Below are positions 24,392 to 33,546 of a stretch of 43,664 nucleotides of DNA, one piece after another. Position 1 is the first letter of the stretch. Each line of letters opens with the position of its first letter. The DNA comes from Bdellovibrio sp. (GTDB lineage: Bacteria > Bdellovibrionota > Bdellovibrionia > Bdellovibrionales > Bdellovibrionaceae): contig DYOP01000003.1 in assembly GCA_020720425.1 (NCBI GenBank), positions 12,231 to 55,894 of the forward strand, given 5' to 3'. The position numbers were made by a program, and so were the translations under genes. The notes beneath the pieces are model-generated. The model was not told the origin of the DNA, ran no database searches, and was given only the letters and a program-made list of their open reading frames with translations.

Positions 24392-24980
24392 ATTTTTTAT
24401 TCAACCCCTTGCCCTTTGGACTTTTTTTTTATTCTTATTAAACTCCCAATTTTTACTGGCTAGTAGCGATAAAAAAATTGAAACTTATAAAGACACAAAA
24501 CCGATAACCCAGTATTATTTTTATATCGATTATCGTAAAAATTTTGCTCAAGATGTTGATGGTGCCTCATTTCCGATAGATCATTACCCCTTTGGCATTG
24601 GCTTTAAAATCAATTCTTTTAGCCTTGGGGCCGAATCAAGTCGTCACTCCGAGCATTACGGTAACCCCACTTTAAATGTTTCAACCACATCTGAAATAAT
24701 GGCTCTTTTGTTTTCTTATGAGTTTTGGAAAGGCGACAGGCTTTTTTTTGAAGGTATTGCTAGACCTGGCGCCATTCAAAAAACTACAGAAACCCATCTT
24801 TATAATTCTTCAAGTCAAAACTCGAGTGGTTGGAATAGCTTAATGAGCGTGGGGGCCAGCGCCCATTATGAGGTTACTAAAAATTTTCATTTTAAATTAA
24901 CAGGATATCTCGAAAGTAGTGTGCTTTATTTGCCCACCACTCAAAGCTCACTAAGCCTGGGCGGGTATTTTATTTTTTGA
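24384..24980 (+). CDS. Probable outer-membrane beta-barrel protein
   Basis: A protein of about 198 residues. From ATG 24384 (an ATG at 24363 is also in frame) it has a clear signal peptide (FFIQPLALWTFFLFLLNSQFLLA). The mature part alternates short amphipathic strands (QYYFYIDYRKNF, FGIGFKINSFSLGAE, HFKLTGYLESSVLY) and ends in SLSLGGYFIF, with a terminal Phe typical of outer-membrane barrels. It overlaps the metalloprotease-like gene and is convergent with kamA, three bases away. Confidence 0.65.
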   Translation: MNKFFIQPLALWTFFLFLLNSQFLLASSDKKIETYKDTKPITQYYFYIDYRKNFAQDVDGASFPIDHYPFGIGFKINSFSLGAESSRHSEHYGNPTLNVSTTSEIMALLFSYEFWKGDRLFFEGIARPGAIQKTTETHLYNSSSQNSSGWNSLMSVGASAHYEVTKNFHFKLTGYLESSVLYLPTTQSSLSLGGYFIF

Positions 24981-24983
24981 ATT

Positions 24984-26171
24984 CTAATTTTTTGAATTTT
25001 GAAGTTTTTCCCAATCTGAAATATATAAATTTAAATCCGAAGGCTCTTGGTAACGATAATCAATGGGATCAATATATTGACTGGTAACACCGTCCCAGCC
25101 CTTATAATCTCTTAAGCCAGGCTCACGGCTTATTTCAAAATTAGGCACAAGTGTTGTTTTTCCGCCACCAGCAGGGATATCCAAAGAAAAGGTCGGCATG
25201 GCAAGACCCGATAAATGCCCCCACATTTGTTTTATTATTTGCTCGCCCTCGGCCACAGGAGTTCTTAAATGCTCGGTCCCCAAAGAGGGGTCACATTGAA
25301 ATAAGTAATAAGGTTTTACCCTTAAGTACACAAGACGTCTTGATAAAGCTTGTAATATCGCAGGATGATTATTTACACCATTAAGTAACACCGTCTGATT
25401 AAAGCATACAATGCCATGATCAACTAACAAGTCGATGGCTGATTTTGCCTCTGATGTCAGCTCCCTTGGATGATTAAAGTGATTCATAAAATAAATTGGG
25501 CCATAGGCTTTTAAAATCTTTACAAGATCGGGCGTCACTCGCATCGGGTTAACCACAGGCATTCGAGAGCCAATACGAATAATTTCAACATGCTCAATAC
25601 TACGAAGATCTTTTAAAACTTTTTCAAGTATTGGGTCTGACAAAGTAAGAGGGTCACCACCCGATAAAATAACTTCACTTATACCTGAGTGGTTTTTTAT
25701 ATACTCGATTGCTTTTTCATATTCGGGCTCTTTTGGAAACACCTGATCTTGCCCAGTAAAATGCTTTCGAGTGCAGTAACGACAATAAACACTACAAAAG
25801 TCAGTTACTAAAAATAAAACCCGATCTGAGTAACGATGAATGATACGAGGCACGGGGTTATGACTTCTTTCGGCCAAAGGATCAAAGTGGGCCCCTTGGG
25901 ATGATAGCATCTCATTTTTTTGAGGAATTGCAATTTTTCGAATGGGATCATAAATATCATTTTTATCAATTAGCGAAAGATAATAGGGGGTCACTCGAAA
26001 TTTAAAAATATTTTTCTGCTCCTCAAAAGCATTTATTTCGTCGCGAGTCAGGCTGATCACCAAATCAAGATCGCTTTTATTTGCATAACTATTTCGCATT
26101 TGCCATGACCAATTATGCCAGTCTGCCATTTCTGTTGTTGATGGCTTATGCGAATTAAAAGTAAACTTCAT
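24984..26171 (-). CDS. kamA: Lysine 2,3-aminomutase (radical SAM, PLP)
   Basis: Converts L-lysine to beta-lysine. A 395-residue protein with the radical SAM cluster CSVYCRYC (C126, C130, C133), FTGQ, SGGDPLTL, MNHFNHPRE, and the PLP Lys in PAGGGKTTLVPN. Length and C-terminus match KamA rather than the shorter EpmB; a glutamate aminomutase relative cannot be excluded. It has no lysine-fermentation partners nearby. Start ATG 26171, with GAGG upstream. The leader to 26465 is long (294 bases), shared with the divergent esterase gene. Confidence 0.9.
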   Translation of the reverse strand: MKFTFNSHKPSTTEMADWHNWSWQMRNSYANKSDLDLVISLTRDEINAFEEQKNIFKFRVTPYYLSLIDKNDIYDPIRKIAIPQKNEMLSSQGAHFDPLAERSHNPVPRIIHRYSDRVLFLVTDFCSVYCRYCTRKHFTGQDQVFPKEPEYEKAIEYIKNHSGISEVILSGGDPLTLSDPILEKVLKDLRSIEHVEIIRIGSRMPVVNPMRVTPDLVKILKAYGPIYFMNHFNHPRELTSEAKSAIDLLVDHGIVCFNQTVLLNGVNNHPAILQALSRRLVYLRVKPYYLFQCDPSLGTEHLRTPVAEGEQIIKQMWGHLSGLAMPTFSLDIPAGGGKTTLVPNFEISREPGLRDYKGWDGVTSQYIDPIDYRYQEPSDLNLYISDWEKLQNSKN

Positions 26172-26378
26172 AAATTAACCTCTGAGAAGTAATAAACCAT
26201 GACTGTAAAACACCTGATTTTGAAATAAAACAAGATAATAATAATGTGCACTTTAAAAAATTCTAAATAATTTAGTTGCTGCTGAAAGGCTTGCACGGAT
26301 CGCAGGTGATTGATTTTTTTATTCTTGAGGCACGGCCATCCCATTTGCAAGGTTTTAGGTTAAAAATTTGCTAAATTC

Positions 26379-26407
26379 TTGCAAAGAGTGAGTGAGGGAG
26401 ATAAAAG
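26379..26407 (+). promoter_or_regulatory. Possible promoter for the serine esterase gene
   Basis: TTGCAA (26379-26384) and TAAAAG (26402-26407) are separated by 17 bp in the 294-bp divergent region between kamA and the esterase. Each matches four of six consensus positions. A GAGG ribosome site lies just before the ATG at 26466. Nothing else (no riboswitch-like fold, no tRNA) was recognised in this region. Confidence 0.3.
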
Positions 26408-26465
26408 CAAGTCGCAGTAAAAAAACATTGTTCGAATAATATTTAATAAAATATGAGGCAACCAG

Positions 26466-27164
26466 ATGAGCAAAGAAATCAAAATCCAATTTATTGAAGA
26501 GTTACCTGCCGATCCCATGGGCAAACTTCTTATTGTTTTATTTCATGGCTATGGAGCTGATGCCTATGATTTAAAAACTCTTTCGCAAGTCATTACGCCC
26601 CCCTCAGGCCAAGACACCCACTGGGCCTTTGGACAAGGCCCTTTGAAAGTTCCCATTGGCCCAGGCTGGATGGGCCGAGCCTGGTGGCCTATTAATATTC
26701 AAGAGTATCAAAACTCTTTAGCCTCAGAAGCCAAAAACAATAAATCAGGCTTTATCCCTGACAATATTGAGCAACTCAGAACTCAGATTTTTGATTCGAT
26801 TAAGCAAAAAGGTTACTCTATGTCAAAAGTCATTTTAGGCGGCTTTAGCCAGGGCGCTATGCTAGCCACTGATCTTTTTTTAAATTCGGTTGAGCGTCCT
26901 AAAGCCCTTATTGTTTTGTCAGGAGCTTTAATTAATAAGGCCCAATGGGCCGAGCAAGCCAAAGCCCTAAAGGGCAACGAAAATATTTTTATCAGCCATG
27001 GAGATCAAGACCCCGTTATTCCGGCCAAAGAAGCTGACAGGCTTGAAACTTTTTTTTCGGAGTTTAAAGTTAAGCCAACAAAATTTTTATTCAAAGGGAC
27101 TCACGAAATTCCGCCCGAAGTTATTGAGCGTATAAACCTTTGGCTAAAAAAAATTGATTTATAA
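26466..27164 (+). CDS. Serine esterase (phospholipase/carboxylesterase family)
   Basis: Alpha/beta hydrolase of 232 residues in the Abhydrolase_2 family (YpfH, EstB). Catalytic triad is readable: Ser128 in GGFSQGA, Asp182 in SHGDQDPVIP, His213 in GTHEIPPEV; oxyanion segment LFHGYGAD near residue 27. No signal peptide, so cytoplasmic. Substrate is unknown. Monocistronic and divergent from kamA. Confidence 0.9.
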   Translation: MSKEIKIQFIEELPADPMGKLLIVLFHGYGADAYDLKTLSQVITPPSGQDTHWAFGQGPLKVPIGPGWMGRAWWPINIQEYQNSLASEAKNNKSGFIPDNIEQLRTQIFDSIKQKGYSMSKVILGGFSQGAMLATDLFLNSVERPKALIVLSGALINKAQWAEQAKALKGNENIFISHGDQDPVIPAKEADRLETFFSEFKVKPTKFLFKGTHEIPPEVIERINLWLKKIDL

Positions 27165-27267
27165 CACACCCGCTGCCTGATGGGCGGCTTTGTGAAGGTG
27201 ATATCTCATGCAAAAGTTTTTGGCATAACTCTTTTTGCCCGGATGATAAGATCAGTCTAAAAGACAA

Positions 27268-28044
27268 CTAATCAGGAAGAGTTAAAATATCATACCCCGA
27301 GTCAGTGACCAGTATTGTATGCTCAAATTGAGCCGAGGGCTTTCCGTCTGCTGTGCGGTACCATTTTATGGTTGATCGTGGAATGTCATATTCTATAATT
27401 TCATCACTCCCCATATTAACCATGGGCTCAACTGTAATGCATCTCCAGGGTAACAGCTTGTCTCCCCTTCCCTTTTTTCCAAAACTTGGCACAAAGGGCT
27501 CTTCATGAAACATTCGCCCTACTCCGTGCCCACCGATTTCTTTAACGGTGGTGTAACCATTTCGGGTCACAAACTTATTAATTTCAAAACCAATATCTCC
27601 GGTGGTGGCCCCAGGCGCTATGGATTCTATCCCTTTATCTCTGGCCATTTCAGCAATCTGCACTAAATGCTTGAGCGTTTCATCCACTTGGCCAACTAAA
27701 AACATGGCCGATGTGTCGCCAAAAAATCCGTCTTTAAATGGTGTCACATCGATATTAATAATATCGCCTTCTTTTAAAATTGATTTATCAGGAACGCCGT
27801 GACAGACCACATCGTTAAGCGAGGTACAAACAGATTTTGGGTAACCATGGTAACCCAAAGGAGCAGGAGTTGCGCCATGAGTAAGTGTAAAATCATAAAT
27901 AATTTGGTCAATTTCGTTAAGCGAAATACCTGGTTTAACATAACTTGAAATATGCTCTAAAGTTCTGGCGGCAAGCTTACAAACCGCTTTCATTTTGACA
28001 ATTTCATCAGCAGATAAAGGCGCAGGCAAACCAGATGCTCTCAT
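27268..28044 (-). CDS. map: Methionine aminopeptidase, type I
   Basis: Removes the N-terminal Met of nascent proteins. A 258-residue M24 enzyme with conserved YHGYPKSVCTSLNDVVCHGVP, the metal ligands in INIDVTPFKDGFFGDTS (two Asp), GHGVGRMFHEEP (His), TVEPM (Glu) and SAQFEHTILV (Glu). Length typical (E. coli 264). Downstream of the rsmH-ftsL-ftsI unit on the same strand but separated by 142 bases with no clear promoter seen. Confidence 0.96.
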   Translation of the reverse strand: MRASGLPAPLSADEIVKMKAVCKLAARTLEHISSYVKPGISLNEIDQIIYDFTLTHGATPAPLGYHGYPKSVCTSLNDVVCHGVPDKSILKEGDIINIDVTPFKDGFFGDTSAMFLVGQVDETLKHLVQIAEMARDKGIESIAPGATTGDIGFEINKFVTRNGYTTVKEIGGHGVGRMFHEEPFVPSFGKKGRGDKLLPWRCITVEPMVNMGSDEIIEYDIPRSTIKWYRTADGKPSAQFEHTILVTDSGYDILTLPD

Positions 28045-28186
28045 ATAAACCCCGTAATAAATAATAAACTATTTTCTTAACTTAATACCTGAGACCTGGC
28101 TACACAAGTTGAAAATAGGCAAGCTGGTTAAATAGCCTTTAGGCGCAAATACAAAGCTTTTAATGGGAGGGGCTCATTCATGAAGC

Positions 28187-30289
28187 CTATTCAACTATGA
28201 CCGTGATTGACTCAGGTTCATCATCATTTGATCCGTCACGGTATTCGATATTAACCACTTGCTGACCCTGGCCTTTAACATGAACGGGAACTTTAAGGTA
28301 AGAAAGCCTTTTGATGGCCTCAGGTAGCGTTGATCCAATCACATCACCCATTGCCCAATTCGAAGACGAAGTTTCTAGGCTTAATATTTTTTTATTTTCG
28401 TTAGTTGCTTTTTTAGAGTCTAATCTTTGCTCCATAGATTCGCCACCTTGATATATCTGCGACAATTGAACCTCTGGTGACAGCTGAACCTCTGGTAACA
28501 ATTGATCATCCGATACACCTTCAGACTCATGCAAAAGCTGAGACTTTTTGATTTTTGAAGTTTGGGCGGCCAAAAGCTTTTTCCAGACCATTTGATCTGA
28601 AGGTGTTACCCCATATTTTTGAGCTAAGTAAGAACCTATATCTGAAAATAAAGGGGCGGCCACCTCCGACCCATAAAACTCTCTTTGAGGTTCATCAACA
28701 CCAACTAAAACTACAAACCTTGGCGATGGGAGCGGAAAAAAGCCTACAAAGCTACTTAAATAAGCCTTTTTTGAGTAACCTCTTTGATTTTGCAATGGCT
28801 TTTGGGCTGTGCCGGTTTTGCCTGCTACAGGAAATCCAACAATCTGTGCCGCTTGGCCGGTACCACCTTTTTGTGTTACCCCTAAAAGCATATTACGAAT
28901 AAGAATCAACTGATTAGGCTCAATAATTTGGGCCTCTCGAGAAGATGATATTGGTGAATCAATTATAAACTCCTCTGACTGACCTGTTACCGCATCTTGA
29001 ATACTTTTGACTAAAATGGGCGATCTCCATTTGCCATCTCCGGCAATAACCCCGTAGGCTGAAATCAATTGCATGGGACTTATTGCAAGCCCCTGACCAA
29101 AGGAAATATTTGTAAGTAAATGCTTTGACCAAGGAGGCGAAGACAAAATCCCTTTTGTTTCGCCCGGAAGAATTTTTAATGCCTTTTGATCAAGGCCAAA
29201 CTCTTTAAGCGTATTATATAATTTTTCAGAACCCAACTGAAGAGCTATTTTAGCTGTCCCCACGTTTGAAGATTTTGCGATTATTTCTGTTACAGACAAT
29301 TGAGGCCAGCGATGCTCATGCGAAGCTTCTTTAATGGTTCGATCTCCCACTTTTAAAATTCCATTTTCAGTATTAATAATAGTTTCAGGTGTTACCAAGT
29401 TTGATTTTAATGCACTAATTACAGTTAGCGGCTTTATGACTGATCCAAACTCATAAGCATCAGAAATAAGAGGGATACGCAAAGACTGAGCTTCGGATTT
29501 GTCTGATGAAACATGAGCCATAACTCTGAGTTCAAAATTTTGAACATCAAGCACGATCGCAAAAGCAGCCTTAGCTTGTTGATCAAAGACCACTTGCGAT
29601 AATAGTTTTTCAACATAGTGCTGAGCATCAATATCCAAGGTTAGCTGAACATCTTTATCTGACAAAGAGGTTCTCATGACCTCATCTGAAACCATTAATG
29701 GCCGGCCTTTAGCATCTTTTTTTATTTTTAAAATTTCTTGATCTATCGGTAACAGTTTATCAACTAACAGCTCAACACCGGCTATCCCTTGACGGTCATT
29801 TCCGACTCGGCCAAGTAAGTTTTTTGCCAATAACTGATTAGGATAAATTCGGTCATACTCTTGAACAAAACTCACCCCACGAATATTGAGTTGCGAAATT
29901 TTTTGCATTTGCTCTTTTGTTAAAAATCGTTTGACCCATACAAATCTTTTTTTCTTGTCAGCTAATTTTTTGGCCACACTTGTCTTTGAAATTCTAAGAA
30001 GATTTGAAATTTGCTTTGCTACCTTTTTAGGTGATTTTATCAAAGAAGGGTCGGCGTATAACGAGTAAGACTCGATGGACATAGCTAAGCTTTTACCGTT
30101 GATATCAATAATCCCAGGCCGACGGTAACCCAACCTCACTGAACTTTCAAATTGCTTGGCTCGGAGGGTATCAAATTTTTTATTGGGCATAACCTGCAAA
30201 TAAAATGCATAACCTAATAAAATAAAATAAAAAAAGCCGACCAATCCAAAAACTATTTTAATACGGGCATGGTGAGTATTTACTTTCAC
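28187..30289 (-). CDS. ftsI: Septal transpeptidase FtsI (PBP3) with a C-terminal PASTA domain
   Basis: Class B penicillin-binding protein of 700 residues that cross-links septal peptidoglycan. One membrane helix at 10-30, dimerisation domain, then transpeptidase: SxxK in FGSVIKPL (S283), SxN in AKSSNVGTAK, KTG in AGKTGTAQKP. After it comes a linker of about 60 residues with repeated LLPEVQLSPEVQLS, then a PASTA domain (about 640-700, GDVIGSTLPEAIKRLSYL). PASTA on FtsI is known in several Bdellovibrio and delta-type bacteria. The GTG start overlaps the ftsL stop (GTGA). Confidence 0.94.
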   Translation of the reverse strand: MKVNTHHARIKIVFGLVGFFYFILLGYAFYLQVMPNKKFDTLRAKQFESSVRLGYRRPGIIDINGKSLAMSIESYSLYADPSLIKSPKKVAKQISNLLRISKTSVAKKLADKKKRFVWVKRFLTKEQMQKISQLNIRGVSFVQEYDRIYPNQLLAKNLLGRVGNDRQGIAGVELLVDKLLPIDQEILKIKKDAKGRPLMVSDEVMRTSLSDKDVQLTLDIDAQHYVEKLLSQVVFDQQAKAAFAIVLDVQNFELRVMAHVSSDKSEAQSLRIPLISDAYEFGSVIKPLTVISALKSNLVTPETIINTENGILKVGDRTIKEASHEHRWPQLSVTEIIAKSSNVGTAKIALQLGSEKLYNTLKEFGLDQKALKILPGETKGILSSPPWSKHLLTNISFGQGLAISPMQLISAYGVIAGDGKWRSPILVKSIQDAVTGQSEEFIIDSPISSSREAQIIEPNQLILIRNMLLGVTQKGGTGQAAQIVGFPVAGKTGTAQKPLQNQRGYSKKAYLSSFVGFFPLPSPRFVVLVGVDEPQREFYGSEVAAPLFSDIGSYLAQKYGVTPSDQMVWKKLLAAQTSKIKKSQLLHESEGVSDDQLLPEVQLSPEVQLSQIYQGGESMEQRLDSKKATNENKKILSLETSSSNWAMGDVIGSTLPEAIKRLSYLKVPVHVKGQGQQVVNIEYRDGSNDDEPESITVIVE

Positions 30290-30606
30290 TTTTGAGCCTT
30301 TGCTTGAGGGGCCTCAATGTGATCGCTCCAAAAAATAACTTGTTCACTGGTAACCTTTTTCATGGCTAAATTTTTAGCTCTAAAATCAAGGCGCTCAGGC
30401 CTTAAATCTTTAGCTTTTTTCATTTCAAGCCAGGTTTTTTGCTCTCGCAACTCTCTGAGATGTTTAAGGTCTTCAAATGTTTTATAAGCCAACTGCCTTT
30501 TATTTGTTTGCAAAATGGCGACTATGGCAAAAAAAATAAAAATTATAAATATGTTTAACGGAGATAGTTTATCTATACTTGTTTTTGCTTTTTGACTCCA
30601 TTGCAT
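30286..30606 (-). CDS. ftsL: FtsL-like division protein
   Basis: A small bitopic protein of about 106 residues from ATG 30606 (AAGGA upstream); the frame also opens at TTG 30624. It has a membrane helix (LNIFIIFIFFAIVAIL) followed by a heptad-like, Lys/Leu-rich segment (KTFEDLKHLRELREQKTWLEMK), the FtsL layout. FtsL sequences are poorly conserved, so the call rests on size, topology and position between rsmH (38-base overlap) and ftsI (4-base overlap). Confidence 0.8.
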   Translation of the reverse strand: MQWSQKAKTSIDKLSPLNIFIIFIFFAIVAILQTNKRQLAYKTFEDLKHLRELREQKTWLEMKKAKDLRPERLDFRAKNLAMKKVTSEQVIFWSDHIEAPQAKAQK

Positions 30607-31519
30607 CCTGCAAAATCCTTTCAAATACTCGAAGCTTACTGCTTCGAGAGCGCGGGTTACTTAAAAGTTCTTCACGCGTAGGCTCAATGACTTTTTTAAA
30701 AAGGGGCCTTCCCCATTGGGTTAGCTGCTCTTTAAAAAGTCTTTTGATAATTCTATCTTCTAACGAATGAAAGGTCAGCACGGCCATTCGAGCCTGGGGC
30801 TTTAGTCCTAACGCAAGTCCTCTAACTCCCTCTTGAGCCACCACCAGCTCTTGATTGACCTCAAGTCGTAGCGCTAAAAAATACTGGGTCGCTGGGTGAA
30901 CCCCTTTTTTTCTCCATCCATCGACTCTTTCGATAAGCCCTGAAAGCTGTGTTGTTGTTTCAAATGGCTTGGTTTTACGATCAAAAACAATGGCTCGCAC
31001 GACGCGAAAAGGTGAACTCACTTCGCCTAAATTTTTAAAAAGCTCTATCAATTGAGCTTCTGAATATTCAGCCAAAATATCTGAGGCCTTTTGTGTTAGC
31101 GATTGATCCATTCGCATATCAAGTGGTCCCGTATGGTAAAAACTAAAACCTCTTTCGGCTTGATCTAGCTGGGGTGAGCTAACTCCTAAATCGGCCAGGG
31201 CAAAGTCAAAATTTCCATGAACTTCAGGTGAGTAGTTTAAAAAGTTACCATGCACTAATTGCAAGCGCCCCTCTGCAATTTCGGTTTCAAAAAGCTTTTG
31301 AGCATAGATAATGGCATCAATATCTTGATCAAATGCGACAGCCGAAACATGAGGATATTTATCTAAAATGGCCTTAAGATGCCCCCCCCTTCCAAGGGTA
31401 ACATCTAAATATCTTTTGGCTTGCCCCTCTAATGTGGAAGTGGGTAAAGATAAAACCGGATCAGCTAAAGATAAAATTTCAGCTAACATAACAGGAGTAT
31501 GATTATCGACTTTAGTCAT
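30569..31519 (-). CDS. rsmH: 16S rRNA m4C1402 methyltransferase
   Basis: SAM-dependent methyltransferase RsmH/MraW. Visible: HTPVMLAEIL at the N-terminus, YLDVTLGRGGHLKAIL (SAM site), ADLGVSSPQLDQAERGFSF, GPLDMRMD, FHSLEDRIIK and the C-terminal RSRSSKLRVFERI. The frame opens at TTG 31555, but ATG 31519 gives the family's MTKVDNHTPVML start and about 316 residues (E. coli 313). It begins a three-gene rsmH-ftsL-ftsI operon; the usual mraZ upstream is absent. Confidence 0.93.
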   Translation of the reverse strand: MTKVDNHTPVMLAEILSLADPVLSLPTSTLEGQAKRYLDVTLGRGGHLKAILDKYPHVSAVAFDQDIDAIIYAQKLFETEIAEGRLQLVHGNFLNYSPEVHGNFDFALADLGVSSPQLDQAERGFSFYHTGPLDMRMDQSLTQKASDILAEYSEAQLIELFKNLGEVSSPFRVVRAIVFDRKTKPFETTTQLSGLIERVDGWRKKGVHPATQYFLALRLEVNQELVVAQEGVRGLALGLKPQARMAVLTFHSLEDRIIKRLFKEQLTQWGRPLFKKVIEPTREELLSNPRSRSSKLRVFERILQDAMESKSKNKYR

Positions 31520-31585
31520 AAAACAGTCTTCGTTTATTTTATAGACTTGGGTCAAGCCATAAAAACAGATAACCTATTAAAACTT

Positions 31586-32689
31586 ATGCAAATGAAATGT
31601 CCTAAATGTGGTTTTATTCAGCCTGAAGACCAATTTTGCGCTCGCTGCGGAATTGATGTTAAAACATTTCTGACCACACCAAATACTTGGTACCAAAATC
31701 TTTTTAAAAATGCTTTTTTTTGGCTTATTATGATAGTTTTAACTCTGAGCGGAGGAGTTTATTATTTAAAAATTGATAGACAAAATGAACTTCAAAAGCG
31801 GGCCTATTTATTAAAAAGGGGTCCACTTTTTGTCGAAACAAGAGCTAATAAAAACAAATTAAATCAAAACACAAATCTCAAAGAACCCTCATTGCCAACC
31901 CAAAGTTCATCGGCCGAGGCCGAGACTCATACAGCGTCTGCAAATGATCCCCGATCTCTAAGCGCCACCTCAACCACGGCCTTAAATGAGATAGAATCTG
32001 CTTTACCCACGCCGCCCCCCCCCGCGCAAGGGGCCTCTGGCGATTTACCCTCGACCGCCTTTTTTAACTCCGAAACTAAAGTAGCCCCAAAAGAAGACCT
32101 AAAACAAGAGCTAAAAGGGCAAACAAAAAATGAAGAAACATTTTTACAGGTCACCTACTACGAAGTCCCTGAAGATGATTTAAATAAAACTTTTGAAAAA
32201 TGGACTCTTCAAAATTCTCCTTTTACTATTGATTTTGGAGACTATAGATCGGCCCCCCTCTTATCCAGGCCCGACACAAGCAAATGGTCTCGGCTCAAAT
32301 CAAAAAAAATTCAAATCACATCAAGTCAGCTTGAGTACCGATGGTTTGAGGGCAATCAAGATTCTGAACTTGGAATTTCGTTTTTATCTCAAGTTCAGTT
32401 TCAATCAGCCCCTTCGACCCTTCATAGTGAAATTGAAATTGTTAAATTTTTTCCTGACGAACAAGGTATTGTTAACCCCCAACCTCTACCTAATACGGTC
32501 ATCGAATTGCCTTCAAGTCATAAGGGTTATTGGCTCATTACAATTAAACTTCCAAAAGCTTTACCTCGAACGATTATAGATGCTCTTAAAGACCCTGTGT
32601 TTAATATTTTAACCTCAGAGGCGTATATTAAAGCCAAAAGTGAATTTACAATACTGCTTGAATATTCGAGCACAAATCGAGACCCTTAA
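31586..32689 (+). CDS. Zinc-ribbon single-pass membrane protein
   Basis: A protein of about 367 residues. Near the start, CPKCGFIQPEDQFCARCGID is a four-Cys zinc ribbon; a membrane helix follows (AFFWLIMIVLTLSGGVYYL, about 40-60). Next is a long Ser/Thr/Ala/Pro-rich disordered linker containing PTPPPPAQG, then a C-terminal domain of about 180 residues with beta character (EYRWFEGNQDSELGISFL, GYWLITIKLPKAL). I recognise no family. Start is uncertain: the frame opens at 31499, but ATG 31586 or 31592 puts the ribbon right at the N-terminus. Divergent from rsmH. Confidence 0.65.
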   Translation: MQMKCPKCGFIQPEDQFCARCGIDVKTFLTTPNTWYQNLFKNAFFWLIMIVLTLSGGVYYLKIDRQNELQKRAYLLKRGPLFVETRANKNKLNQNTNLKEPSLPTQSSSAEAETHTASANDPRSLSATSTTALNEIESALPTPPPPAQGASGDLPSTAFFNSETKVAPKEDLKQELKGQTKNEETFLQVTYYEVPEDDLNKTFEKWTLQNSPFTIDFGDYRSAPLLSRPDTSKWSRLKSKKIQITSSQLEYRWFEGNQDSELGISFLSQVQFQSAPSTLHSEIEIVKFFPDEQGIVNPQPLPNTVIELPSSHKGYWLITIKLPKALPRTIIDALKDPVFNILTSEAYIKAKSEFTILLEYSSTNRDP

Positions 32690-32728
32690 TTGTTGCCAAT
32701 TTAACCTAATTAAGCCATTCTGTTTGGG

Positions 32729-33511
32729 ATGAAATTTTTAAATCACTCCTACGGCCAAAATGTATTTGTCTTAGATAGTTTAAGTTCTCAAACATGGCTT
32801 AGCGAACTTTGCCAAGAGCAAACTACTCAGCCCCGATTAAATCAACTGATCTCTCATCTTTATCGACAACTGTTACTTACCTATATTGACCTTTTTTTTG
32901 ACTCTCAGCCCATTCAAATTAAAACGCGAATGGCGACCCAACACCCCAAAGAAGGGGTTTTCTCTTTGCCTTTATTATCTAAATCAATTCAGGCTATCAG
33001 TGTCAATTTAGCTCGCGCAGGCACTTGGCCCTCTCATATTTGCTATGATACCCTTTGTGATTTGTTACCATCAAAAAACATAAGACAAGATCACATTTTT
33101 GCAGCTCGAATTTCTAACCACGAGGATATGGTAACCGGCGCTCACTTGGGAGCTCATAAAATTGGGGGATCGCAACAAGACGCTTATGTTTTAATTCCAG
33201 ACCCTATGGGTGCTACCGGCAACACGCTTTCTACGACTTTGAGTTACTATAAAAATCATGTTGAGGGTAAAGCCAAATCATATATTGCTCTTCACCTGAT
33301 TGTGACCCCTGAGTATTTAAAATTGATGCAGACCAACCATCCCGATACCTTAATTTTTTGCCATCGCGTTGATCGTGGACTGTCTCCTGATTTAGTTTTA
33401 AACAGTCCTTTAGGTAAATTTTGGGACCAAGAAAAGGGGCTTAATCCAATGGGGTATATTGTACCTGGGGCTGGCGGTTTAGGCGAGCTACTTAATAATG
33501 CTTACGTTTAA
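32729..33511 (+). CDS. upp: Uracil phosphoribosyltransferase-like enzyme
   Basis: Salvage enzyme that makes UMP from uracil and PRPP. It has the PRPP-binding loop YVLIPDPMGATGNTLS, ALHLIVTPEYLKLM, NHPDTLIFCHRVDRGLS and the uracil-binding GYIVPGAGGLGEL, all typical. At 260 residues it is about 50 longer than E. coli Upp (208), due to an N-terminal extension, and LARAGTWPSHICYDTL diverges from the usual LRAG segment, so the substrate may differ. It precedes hpt by 35 bases; together they form a nucleobase-salvage pair. Confidence 0.82.
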   Translation: MKFLNHSYGQNVFVLDSLSSQTWLSELCQEQTTQPRLNQLISHLYRQLLLTYIDLFFDSQPIQIKTRMATQHPKEGVFSLPLLSKSIQAISVNLARAGTWPSHICYDTLCDLLPSKNIRQDHIFAARISNHEDMVTGAHLGAHKIGGSQQDAYVLIPDPMGATGNTLSTTLSYYKNHVEGKAKSYIALHLIVTPEYLKLMQTNHPDTLIFCHRVDRGLSPDLVLNSPLGKFWDQEKGLNPMGYIVPGAGGLGELLNNAYV

Positions 33512-33546
33512 TTTTAATTTAATTTAGTTAAAGGAGAAAATATAAA

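Noticed and set aside
26168-26350. 60-residue minus-strand frame ahead of kamA
   Set aside because: Low-complexity, no ribosome site, overlaps the kamA start; more likely leader sequence.
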